64,000 nt of DNA from Annulohypoxylon bovei var. microspora (Eukaryota; Ascomycota; Sordariomycetes; Xylariales; Hypoxylaceae), in the NCBI GenBank assembly GCA_022836615.1, contig MU405252.1, positions 1 through 64,000 of the forward strand, written 5' to 3'. The translations under genes were made by a program, and so were the position numbers. Below the pieces are notes generated by a model. The model made no database searches. It was not told the DNA's origin and saw only the letters and a list, made by a program, of their open reading frames with translations. Shown piece by piece: positions 54,401-64,000 of the stretch; position 1 is the first letter of the stretch, and each line of letters starts with the position of its first letter.

Positions 54401-57400
54401 TGGAGTGGCTCAGCCCAAAATCTACACGATGTCCATTAAACGCTTTCTTAGAAGAAAAGCGCATTCCAGAAACAGAACTGGGCACGACTTCTATTATAGA
54501 CATGCCGAACAAGGTCGAGTACATAGGATCTTGTTCGTATTCTTTAGGGAGTCGGCTCAAAGGGCTGCCGTCGATAAGGAGCTCGCCTGTCAATAAGCTG
54601 AAATGTACCCAGCGCGAGGCACCTCCTTCACGTGCCGAACATGTATTAAGCCAGTGATGATATGGGCTAGGCATAGCTAGCCACTCGTTGTTTGGGTGAA
54701 ATGCAGGCCAAGATTCCATAATGGCGTTGTTCAATGCTAGATTGTTCTTGTTGACTATTTGGTCTGAAAGAATGCTGAATCCTCGATATGAGAGTCGCTC
54801 CCAGCGTTGGTGCATCATGAGTGTTAGGCCTTTAGTCGCTCTCACGACGTGACATAACCCTTCCTGGATAGAAATAGCGCACCGTATCATGATGTATGCT
54901 TGGTCTGTTGAGGCTAAGAGGTGACGAAGGTGTTCATCATCAACGTTGAAAGTATCCGTACAAATCAATGCGATTCTGGTTAATTTGTGAAGTAGGTCCG
55001 CTCTGATATCGTCGTCGGTAGTCTCCTGGATCTTGTCCTCGAGGACTTCGATCCATCTCAAACTAACATGTCGAGTAACAGCTAGGAATTCGAGACACAT
55101 GTGTCTGACATCTTCCATCGGCGCTAAAGATAGTAGACGTCTAGCTATAGCGACGAAGACACCTAGAGCTTGGAAGGACTGCCAGTTCTCCTTAACTCTT
55201 TCAAGTGCCTCAGCTAGACTGCCTAGAAGTGCAAGAGCAAATCGCTTGTCGCTAAGGATTTTATGGCCCTCTCGTAGTACATCATCTTTCTTGGGTGGTC
55301 CTGCTTGGAAGATACATTGAAGAATGACGAATACAGTCTCTTCCAATTTGAAGTCTACACTAGGTAACGCGAGTTGCACCAAGATATTCTGCCATTGAAT
55401 ATTAGAACCAAGGGGGATAGACGTGAGTGCCTTGTACTCTTCTAAGGACAAATTGCTGGGACAGGTTGACTGCGAAGCTAACACCGTATTTGGCGGCGGT
55501 CCATTTGGCTCTGACGCTGGACGATTTATGAACTTTTGTAGCGGTGACGTTTGGCCTGTCGACTCTAGCAAGGAGTACGTGCATAGTTCTGTGATAACTA
55601 GTGTGTCCTTGAGATTGGCAACAAAGCATCCCATCTTATCGTCGAAATATCTATATTGAAGCCCATTCTGGAGGCAAATATCGTCTTCGGTCTGGGTAAT
55701 TATCTCTCTCATGCGGCGATGTGTACGCGTATGGGACTTGAGTTCTGATAGAAGGATCATCCGTTGATCTTGATCGAATCTTCGAAAATAATTTGCTAAT
55801 AAGCCTTTTCCCAATACATTCGTCGCTGCGGGCTTCTTCTCATTTTGATATACCTTGCCGAGAACATTCAACAATATGAATGTTGTAATGTCACGCCAGT
55901 GGCCAAACGAGAGAGGAACTCGTAGCTCAAAGACGATCGCCCTGGCTTGAGATTCATTTTGTGGTACCGGCCACTCATGTATTTCTATCTCCAAACTGCT
56001 CGCAAGCTGTTTAAGTTGACATTTATTGCAATTATGTGTGCACTTGCTAGACCAGTAGCCTGTGTACTGATCAATAGTCGCAATAGTTGTGTGCTCAATC
56101 GCTTCCGAAGATTGCATTAAATCTTGATACCTGCATCGTTTCTCCCGGAACTCATTGCGCTTCTCTTCCCTGGCTCTCCTTGCGTTCTCCTCGATAACGG
56201 CAAGTAACTCTTGGTGCTCGGCCGATTGATCGAAATACTGGACGGAAAAGCTATGTATACCACCAAAGTTTTGGAATACATCGTAGGAAGTGTAGTTGGC
56301 CTGAGACTCGCGGGTCAATAGGTATTCCTCAAGCTTTTGGAGCCTCTCCATCTGCTTTTTCAGTGGCAGGTTGAGATTCTCCAACAGACCTACGGGTATT
56401 CCTGGATTGTACTTTTTCAACAACGAACAAATCTGCACTGCAGATCTGTCGCACGCAACCCAGAGCTCTAGGATGGTGAGGACCATTATGGAAGTCGTCT
56501 CAGGATTTCCTTTGTACTGGTCAAGTGCTGCTCTGAAGTAGTTCAGAATTAAGGGTCTCAAAGCACTACAAGTCTTAGGGTCCTTTGCGTTCTTATTTAT
56601 CCACACTGGGAGGTTTTCAGCGACCCAAAATTCGACGGCCGATAGCTTGTATGCCATGTCCTCGGGGTCTGATGTAGATGTAAAGCAAGGAACCATAAAA
56701 GGTAGATAGGTATCTAAGGGACAGTCCATATTGAGGGAAAACTTGTCACTATCCTCTCCTCGACGGTCTATAGAACCAATATAGACATCAAGTTTAGGGA
56801 GGTGGATGTGAGTATCACCTTCGAAATCCAGATCTCGAAGGCGTTCCATATTATGGGAAAGGTGATTTTTCCTCTGTATCTGCGACCATCTTTCTTGCAG
56901 GATTTGACTAGTTACTAGCAGAGAGGATTCCACAAACTGGATGATAGATCCAGGGACAAATCCAGCAACCTTCTGGCATCGGCGGGAGAGTTTGGAACTC
57001 ATAGCTGACAGGACGTCGCTTGGGAGGTTGAATTCATGCGCTCGGTTCAATATATCAGCCATGAAGAATAGCATATACGTCTTGTAAGCCTGATCAGGGC
57101 ATAAATCTGAAATGGCTGATCGCGAAAACTGAAGTTGCAATGCAACGCGGATAAGCAACCACAAAGCTGATCTACGCCAAGGCGACCTGCAGTCTTGCCA
57201 GAAAATCTCTTCGCGTGTGTGCTTGCGGATACAAGCAACATCCACTGGTCTGCCCAGAAACGACATGACTGCTGAGAAAAAGTCGGTGACCATCTTTGGG
57301 TGGGTGGTATCTCGATCTTCGTCATGCATCTTGTTGGCCTTTTTTACTTGAGGTTGGGTACCGTGGGCAGTTTGCTGGCTCATCTTGACTAATGTGTCTG

Positions 57401-57952
57401 CTACCGAGTCTTGGAATTCTTGTAGTTGAAAAGTCTCCAAAGGAAGAGCTGCGGAAGATCCCGGGAAGAGCCGTCGTAATCTTCCCCTTGTAGACATCAC
57501 GGATTTATTATCAGCAGATAGTTCGAAGGTTTCAATATGAACAGACGCATCTGATCTGGTGAACATGATGCCCGCATTCTGTTTCTTGACATGAAACACA
57601 GTCGTTCCATCTAAATAAATATTAGTAAACTTTTGTGCTGAAGTAAGGATTAATACTACTAACGTTTTTTGATGACATATTCTTCAAATGCTTCAAGTAG
57701 TTGCTCCTCGATGGTGAATGAATGGAGAGTTTTCAAAGAGTTAATAATCGAGTCAACCACACTGGTATCCGAGTCTTGTACGTAGTCCTTGAAGGTGAAT
57801 AGAGTCTCCAATACAGCCTCCAGCAAGGCCTCCTCATGCTCTACCTCATAATCATCTTCTTGAGGCACCTTGGACGGGAGGAAAACATGATTGACGATAT
57901 AGCTGGTTTGTTTGGCAGACTTAATGTACGCGCCATGACTATCTGCCGCCAT
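48487..57952 (-). CDS. Giant DUF3638/DUF3645 P-loop protein (3119 aa)
   Basis: Exons on the minus strand: 57952-57664, 57610-49841 and 49787-48487. It belongs to the fungal family annotated with DUF6606 (N-terminal), DUF3638 and DUF3645, sometimes named ubiquitinyl hydrolase; the biochemical role is not settled. Seen: NYIVNHVFLPSKVPQ-type N-terminus (SYIVNHVFLPSKVPQ), a Cys cluster CTHNCNKC near residue 620, the P-loop-like MQLNMGEGKSSVIVPA near residue 2065 (DUF3638), DVVILLTSLSYYYGG (DUF3645), and VCLVFLDEAHTRGTD near residue 2655, a DEAH-like Walker B. After this, LGANLTKDRLVQACMRMRML spans the second intron and resembles a helicase C-terminal region. No signal peptide or TM. Exon 2 is 7.77 kb without interruption, so the gene is under selection. 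Confidence 0.9.
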
Positions 57953-59842
57953 CTTTATTGTGGTACCTTGAAACCGAACGGAAAATTCAAGTAGTGATCT
58001 GATGGTAGTTGATGGACAGGACGTGATGGGTGGATGGAATTGTGGTTGTAGAAGAATAGAAGAACAGAAAGATTAAAGGTTAATACTAGGGAGGAAGAAG
58101 AAAAAAAAACTCGAGCGATGAGTTTGAGGAGGAAGTTTGTGTGTGCAAACGGGCGGCACGTAATCTTGCTCGAGAGTTGGTTTAGGTAAAACGCAGGCAG
58201 CCGTTGCTAGGCAGCTGGAGAGTTGCATATGCTGGAGGGCTACAATGGATATGTTGGTGTACTAAACTAACGCCACGCGCGGACCTAGTTAGGAGGTTTA
58301 AATCGTACATACCTCCTGGGCTGCCTCATTATCTCACTTTATTCTTTTTCCGGTTTACTTGCTATGACTCATATCTTTATATTGACCAGAAGTACTGGTA
58401 TACCAAACATTTCCTTCGTGTAACTACCTAGTACTACTAAGTACGATGAGTAGGTAGGTAATCTTATGCAAGAGCAGCGCCTCATTATCATGCAAGAGAA
58501 ATCGATATAGGAACATCAATATCTACTACCCTATTAAATTTTACGTGATGCCTTGATTGTGCGCCTGATTATTCACTGGTTGGTTTGGGCACCAACTGTA
58601 ATACTCCCGAATCCAATCCAAACAAATCGTGATATTTGACCGAAACCGTGAACACTAACGTCAATACGCTTAGAAGAGTTGACTTTTTGTAGGTGCTTTC
58701 GATAACATAAGACTAGATTTTTATAAGACACACGTGTATGATATATCAACGGTGAACTGCATAGTATGCTCATACTGGCTGCCATATGCTACGCGAGCTA
58801 TCACATTGAGCCCTTGGGTAGGAAGTAACCAGCCAATAATATATCGAGCACCTCTTAGAATGGAAAATAGGCGACGACACATAATATGCCCACCCTAGGT
58901 TGTATGCAGCATCCGCCCTTGACGTGAGTATCAAACGTTAAGTTGTCAAAATGAAGTGTTTCGATGGAAGACTGTGGAATGCGGATAGGCTGCTGGCTAG
59001 AGCCTTGTCCTATTTTGTCCTGAGAAGCAATATTTCTAACCACCCCATTAGCAGCCTGCTGAACTGTATCAAGATATGACTAGTTAGGCCTGATACCTAA
59101 AATCTCAATTCTAGCCGATGCTAACACCCACGGCGGGGTATTTGTTCTTCTTGAAAGAATGGATATGTTTTGTGAGGAGTGTCTGCGTCTACGCGCGGCT
59201 CTGATGATCTGAGTAGGATTGGATATGAACTTGTATGTGGATAAGAGGGCCGCCTACTAGGTACTTCGTACAACAATAAACCGGACGGATTGGTTGTCAT
59301 CATCAACCTATCTACCAACCAAAGGTATGTAGGTAATCATTAGAATATGAAATATGCCATGTCGTTGACCAGGAGGAGATTGCTTAGGTAAAGTAGTACT
59401 TGCTCCAATTAACTAGGTTTGTGTAAATATCGAATCGAAGAGTTAGCGAGTCTTTATTAACTTCGAGACTAAAACAGCCTCTTCTCCATTTACCATTTAC
59501 CGACCTTATCCGGGATTTGATTGGCCAATTGACACGTAAATGTGGGGTATGTAAATCCTTGTCTTAAATCCGTTCGTCCAACTTCAGTGATTGTTCCACT
59601 AGATTCAGTTTCTCCACTCGTCCACTCATATACGCCTACCACGCGACCTATTTTCCATCGAGACGCGCCAACAGCATATCACCTATCTAGGTACATAGGC
59701 ACTTTTGACCAATGTTAGATTGCGATTTTTCTAAGAATCAAGAAGTTTTCGTTCATTATATGGTCTAGTGTAATGCTCTAAGAGATAAGGCGCTAACTGG
59801 CACGATCTACCTACTGTTCTGGACTTTCAAGTGTTCAATACA
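57953..59842. other. Divergent intergenic region
   Basis: About 1.9 kb between the giant gene (minus) and the DEK-C gene (plus). A CCAAT-type string (gattggccaat) lies near 59519, upstream of the DEK-C gene. TACCTAGTA and GTAGGTAGGT motifs occur near 58430-58460. No supported gene. Confidence 0.5.
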
Positions 59843-61435
59843 ATGCCTCCATCCGCCAAAGCTCTCGAAAAAGATCTCCGCGATGGAGTTCGCGATTTTG
59901 TCGCGGAACGCGGCTGGGACGATGTGACCGTGAACAGTGTCCGCCAATACGTTGAAGAGAAGGGCGATCTCGAGAAAGGGTTCTTCAAGGATTCGAAGTG
60001 GGATGCGCGGAGCAAGAAGATAATTAAAGAATTTGTTGTAAGTGCACAAACCCTACTCTGCAATTATTGCTACAGTACGCAATCGCTAATATGTGACATC
60101 TAGTCCAAGTTACTAGCTGAAGAAGAAGAAAAGGAGGCTCCATCATCCCCAGCAACTAAGGTTAAATCGGAACCCAAGAATGGAGTGAAGCGACAATCGA
60201 CCGATGAGCCATCTCCTATACCAAAGCGCCAGAAGAAGGCCGCTCGAGCTGCGCCGCCTAAGAAAACCAAGTCTAAGAAGGAGGATTCTGAATCAGAACT
60301 CAGCGAGCTGGATGACATGAGTGATCCCGAGGAGGCGCCCAAGAAAGCGACTACGAAGAAGGCAACCAAGAAGGAAGACTCCGACTCCGAGTTGAGCGAT
60401 CTTAGCTTATCGGAAGATGAACCGACGACAAGCAAACCGAAGTCAACACCTCGTGGCAAGTCTAAAAAGGAAGAGACGGAGTCTGAATTAAGCGACTTGA
60501 GCGACTCGGAGGAAGAGCCCAAGAAGAAGGCGAAGGGCCTGAAAAAGGCCACACCTCGTCGCAAGTCTAAGAAAGTTAAAGACGAGGAAGCGAGTGACTT
60601 GGAAGACTCGCCCGCAGGTAAAAAGCGCAAACGTGCAGCACCCACAAAGAAGGCTACACCCAAGCGCACCAAAGTCAAACCCGCCAGCGAGGATGATGTA
60701 GTCAATGAGAAGGATGTAGTTGATGAGAAAGATGAAGCGACGTCAGATGTCAATGATACTGCCAAAATTGAGTCTAGCCCGGAAGCAAAGGTGACGAAGG
60801 CGCCTAAAGCTGAAGAGCCTGACGAGGATCCCAAGCCGAAGGATGTAGATGACGAGGACAGCAAAGCGGCGAAGGCGGAAGACTCAGACTCTTCGCTGTC
60901 GTCCGTCTTAGACGAACCACCCCCGAAGAAGCGCAAGGCTAGAGAGTCCAAGGGAGCATCTAAGCCAAAACAGGCGAAGGAAGTATCAGGAGACGACGCA
61001 GAGATCAAGAAATTTCAAGCACAGCTACTCAAGTGCGGAATTCGCAAGATATGGGGCATCGAGTTGAAGAAGTATGGCGACGACAGCAAGGCCAAGATCA
61101 GACATCTGAAAGGGATCCTTCACGACATCGGGATCGAGGGCCGCTTTTCGGAAGCTAAAGCGAAGGAGATCAAGGAGAAGAGAGAGCTTATGGCCGATCT
61201 GGAAGCTGTCACTGAGATGAATCGCAACTGGGGTACTGGAGGCGGTGGTCGCGCTTCCAGGAGCAAGGTTACAAAAAAATCATCGAAGCAAGAGATCGAT
61301 GATGAAGAAGATGATGAGGATGACGTTAAGGATGATGATAATAATGAGGATGAGGACGAAGTTAAGGCAAACCCGCGAGTGTCTAAACGAATGGCTGATT
61401 TGGCTTTCCTTGGCAGTGATAGCGAGTCTGATTAG
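59843..61435 (+). CDS. DEK-C domain nuclear protein
   Basis: Exons 59843-60037 and 60104-61435 give 508 aa. The N-terminal about 65 residues (KALEKDLRDGVRDFVAERGW, VTVNSVRQYVEEKGDLEKGF) match the DEK C-terminal helical domain used in chromatin proteins. A very long low-complexity middle (about residues 85-360) alternates Lys-rich blocks with ESELSDLSDSEEE-type acidic Ser blocks, likely CK2 sites and nuclear signals. Then comes a conserved core KKFQAQLLKCGIRKIWGIEL, IRHLKGILHDIGIEGRF and AVTEMNRNWGTG, and a second acidic tail. Fungal annotations often call it a transcriptional regulator; a histone or chromatin role is inferred from domains. The antisense open frame is a by-product of the repetitive codons. 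Confidence 0.87.
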
Positions 61436-61553
61436 GTAGGTAGATACCTGGGCACGATATTTGCAGGCTAATGACGAAAAATTTCAATTCTTGAGCATGT
61501 CATGAAGATATCTTAATGAGTGTGATAAGTATTCTTTTATGCTGCAGGTGTCT

Positions 61554-61832
61554 CTATTTGCCGGCATTCATCTTCTGAGCTATGAGACTGAAGACAGCAA
61601 CTGAGCCCATGAATAAAACAGCATTGTAAAACTAGGATATGTTAGCTAGTTTAGAAGGGGCGATAGGTTCTACTCACTGCCCGACGGGAAACTTCTCTTT
61701 CCTCATCGTCTGACCTTGCCTCAATGAAGAGTCGGCGGAGATTGGGGAAGTTTGCCTAGATCGTGAGTTACATAAGCGTACTTCTAGTCTGATATACGCC
61801 AAGACAAATTAGAAATAATCCAAACTTACCAT
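61554..61832 (-). CDS. 52-aa single-TM protein, three exons
   Basis: Exons on the minus strand: 61832-61830 (only the ATG), 61755-61678 and 61631-61554. Both introns (74 and 46 nt) have GTAAGT or GTGAGT donors and TAG acceptors, and all joins are in phase. The protein starts M|ANFPNLRRLFIEARSDDE, then REVSRRA|FYNAVLFMGSVA, VFSLIAQKMNAGK. A basic/charged N-terminal helix precedes one membrane segment (about residues 28-45) and a short tail, typical of small mitochondrial or ER subunits. I do not recognise the family. The frame also runs upstream of the ATG (AFQAQYQ), so a longer form is possible. Confidence 0.6.
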
Positions 61833-62332
61833 CTGATATTGAGCTTGGAAGGCCTAACAACTTCGAGGAGAGATTCAATTTGTATAATCATAAATTAGAA
61901 TTGTATCATCTCATAAATCAGGCCAATCCATTGAGGCTTTGTACAATTCTAGTTCCTTTGTCTATGAGTATTTAGAGGTTGAGATAATCAAGGAGCTTGG
62001 GCCAACCTTGGAAGTCCTGTTAAAGATGAATTGTGGCTTATGAAATACGAATTTGTGGCTTGAGATTTTAGCGGGTATAGGTATCCGGGACCCTCCTTGG
62101 AAACCTTGGAAGTTTAAACAGCCAGGGGTTTATTTGAATGGGTGGCATTCTTTCAACTGTCATCATCTAACCCGACAACTTTTTATATACAGTACAAACG
62201 AACATTTACAACGAAGGCTTCTACAAGAAAGAGGTCGACTATACAATCATTAGCCCTGAAAGGGCCTCCCATCCTCCCGACAGTTCCTTCGTTTTACCTG
62301 ACAGTTTATAAGTCTCCAGCCGCGACGTCAAA
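61833..62332. other. Intergenic, 5' UTR of AP-1 beta gene
   Basis: Short divergent promoter region. The bases before the ATG at 62333 look like an ordinary leader; the frames at 62053-62411 that overlap it lack features. Confidence 0.5.
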
Positions 62333-64000
62333 ATGTCGGCGGTCAGTCGCATTCGCGGCGCTTTCGCCGTACCTAGGAAGGGCGAGACGTTCGAGTTGCG
62401 AGCTGGTCTAGTATCTCAGTATGCTTGGGAGAGGAAGGAATCAATCCAGAAGACCATTATGGCTATGACATTAGGTAAAGATGTGTCACAGCTATTTCCA
62501 GATGTGCTGAAGAATATCGCGACTGGCGACCTCGACCAAAAGAAGCTAGTCTACCTCTATCTAATGTAAGTAGCTAGGGCATCTAGAAGTCCGTCATAAC
62601 AGTGAACTTATGAGACTTATAGGAACTATGCCAAGTCGCATCCCGATTTATGTATCCTGGCTGTCAACACCTTCGTTCAAGACTCGGAAGACCCGAACCC
62701 TCTTATAAGAGCACTCGCTATCAGGACAATGGGTTGCATCCGAGTAGATAAGATGGTCGATTACATGGAAGAGCCCCTGAGGAAAACGCTACGAGACGAA
62801 TCGCCCTACGTACGGAAAACCGCCGCTATCTGTGTCGCAAAGCTCTTCGACTTGAATCCCTCTATGTGCATAGAAAACGGGTTCTTAGAGACGCTCCAAG
62901 AGATGATCGGTGACCCTAACCCTATGGTTGTTGCAAATTCGGTGCAAGCTCTAGCAGAAATAACCGAGACGGCACCCGAGACGAAGGCATTAGTGATAAG
63001 CCCGGCAGCTCTCAAAAAGTTGCTTATGGCACTAAACGAGTGTACGGAATGGGGTAGAGTGACAATCCTGTCGACCTTGGCAGACTATCCCCCTCAGGAT
63101 GTGAAGGAGTCGGAGCATATCTGCGAAAGAGTAGCGCCGCAGTTCCAACATGTCAACCCAAGTGTCGTGCTTGCCGCCGTTAAGGTAGTCTTTATTCATA
63201 TGAGGTTAATTAATGGTGACCTTGTTCGACAATATCTGAAGAAGATGGCACCTCCCCTAGGTTAGTATGTCACAATCCCCTCTATGATTATTGCTAATAT
63301 GTATAGTCACCCTCGTCGCATCCGCCCCTGAAGTTCAATACGTCGCACTGCGAAACATCGACCTCCTTTTACAAGCCAAGCCCGACATCCTTAGCAAGGA
63401 ACTTAGAGTATTCTTCTGCAAATACAACGACCCCCCTTATGTCAAACTCCAGAAGCTCGAGATCATGGTGAGAATAGCAAACGAGAAGAATTATGAACAA
63501 CTACTGGCCGAATTAAAAGAGTATGCCTTAGAAGTGGATATGGACTTTGTTCGAAGAGCCGTCAAGGCTATTGGGCAGGTCGCGATCAAGATCGAGGGAG
63601 CAAGCGAAAAATGTGTCAACGCATTGTTGGATCTGATTGCTACCAAGGTCAACTATGTGGTTCAAGAGGTTATTGTGGTCATCAAAGATATCCTACGGAA
63701 GTATCCCGGCTACGAAGGGGTCATCCCGACACTTTGCAATCACATCGACGAGCTAGACGAGCCTACAGCTAGGGGTTCGTTAATATGGATTGTCGGCGAG
63801 TATGCCGAGAAGATCAATAACGCCGATGAGATATTGGCAAGCTTCGTGGAGGGTTTCATGGAAGAATTCACACAGACACAATTACAGATCTTGACGGCCG
63901 TTGTCAAACTATTTTTGAAAAAGCCAGGCAACAATCAGGGACTAGTACAAAAGGTTCTGCAGGCGGCGACAGCGGAGAATGACAATCCAGATATTCGAGA
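62333..64000 (+). CDS. AP-1 complex beta subunit (beta adaptin), partial at the window end
   Basis: Exons 62333-62565, 62623-63260 and 63307 to beyond the window edge. Large adaptin subunit of the clathrin adaptor AP-1 (trans-Golgi/endosome traffic); AP-2 beta is the close alternative. Seen: MSAVSRIRGAFAVPRKGETF, MTLGKDVSQLFPDVLKNI, VYLYLMNYAKSHPDL, PNPLIRALAIRTMGCIRVDK, PYVRKTAAICVAKLFDLNP, NPMVVANSVQALAEI and LVASAPEVQYVALRNIDLLL, all classic adaptin N-terminal heat-repeat blocks. The first intron splits the Met codon in LYLM|NYAK. The N-terminus with VPRKGETFELRAG fits fungal AP-1 beta. The C-terminal hinge and ear are outside the window. Confidence 0.93.

Noticed and set aside
60100..61008. 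302-codon Ser/Leu-rich frame antisense to the DEK-C gene
   Set aside because: Antisense of Lys/Asp/Ser-rich repeats; the sense strand has the conserved DEK-C domains and spliced structure.
1..64000. CRISPR arrays, prophages or bacterial insertion sequences
   Set aside because: Gene structure is clearly eukaryotic with spliceosomal introns. No regularly spaced repeats of CRISPR type were seen; the only tandem run is the TCAA microsatellite.

Overview
This window looks like a chromosomal segment of a filamentous ascomycete (Pezizomycotina, probably Sordariomycetes). The grounds are short introns (about 50-75 nt) with GTRAGT donors and CTAAC/CTGAC branch points, a HET-domain gene, a Zn2Cys6 regulator, an ATM1-type ABC transporter, a DUF3638/DUF3645 giant, AP-1 beta adaptin, and many short TACCTAGGTA-like palindromes. 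No prokaryotic, plastid or viral genes were seen. Gene models were built by joining in-phase exons across consensus splice sites; each multi-exon model was checked to keep frame.

Layout. 0.3-17.9 kb is accessory: a type-B carboxylesterase, a Zn2Cys6 regulator, a beta-trefoil-like small protein, a small Cys-rich zinc-ribbon protein with a second partial copy 8.7 kb away, a 790-aa secreted protein of unknown function, an F-box protein, and a CorA-like membrane protein. 18.9-25.7 kb holds a divergent arginyl-tRNA synthetase-like gene, two foldback/MITE-like elements, a frameshifted SDR, a GMC-oxidoreductase pseudogene, and a C2H2 zinc-finger gene. 26.5-36.3 kb holds a one-TM protein, a GNAT acetyltransferase, the mitochondrial ATM1 transporter, a second carboxylesterase, and an Erg26-like 3-beta-HSD family enzyme. 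37.9-47.4 kb holds a small conserved protein, a cryptic five-exon repeat-containing secreted protein, a HET-domain gene, and a GC-rich tail-to-tail pair (SDR plus thioesterase). 48.5-64 kb is more housekeeping: the 3119-aa DUF3638 protein, a DEK-C nuclear protein, a 52-aa one-TM protein, and the 5' part of AP-1 beta adaptin, cut by the window edge.

Most notable. The gene at 39528-40190 (minus) is invisible to simple ORF scanning. It has five tiny exons, all four introns in phase 1, a signal peptide, and repeated R-A-[L/S]-N-x-[S/T] units, each carrying an N-glycosylation sequon, with two Lys/Arg pairs near the C-terminus. It could be a processed, repeat-type secreted precursor. The divergent ArgRS-like gene with a degenerate HIGH motif, the MITEs, and the recent-looking SDR frameshift are the next most interesting. 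No complete biosynthetic cluster or CRISPR array was found, and I could support no tRNA or rRNA gene.
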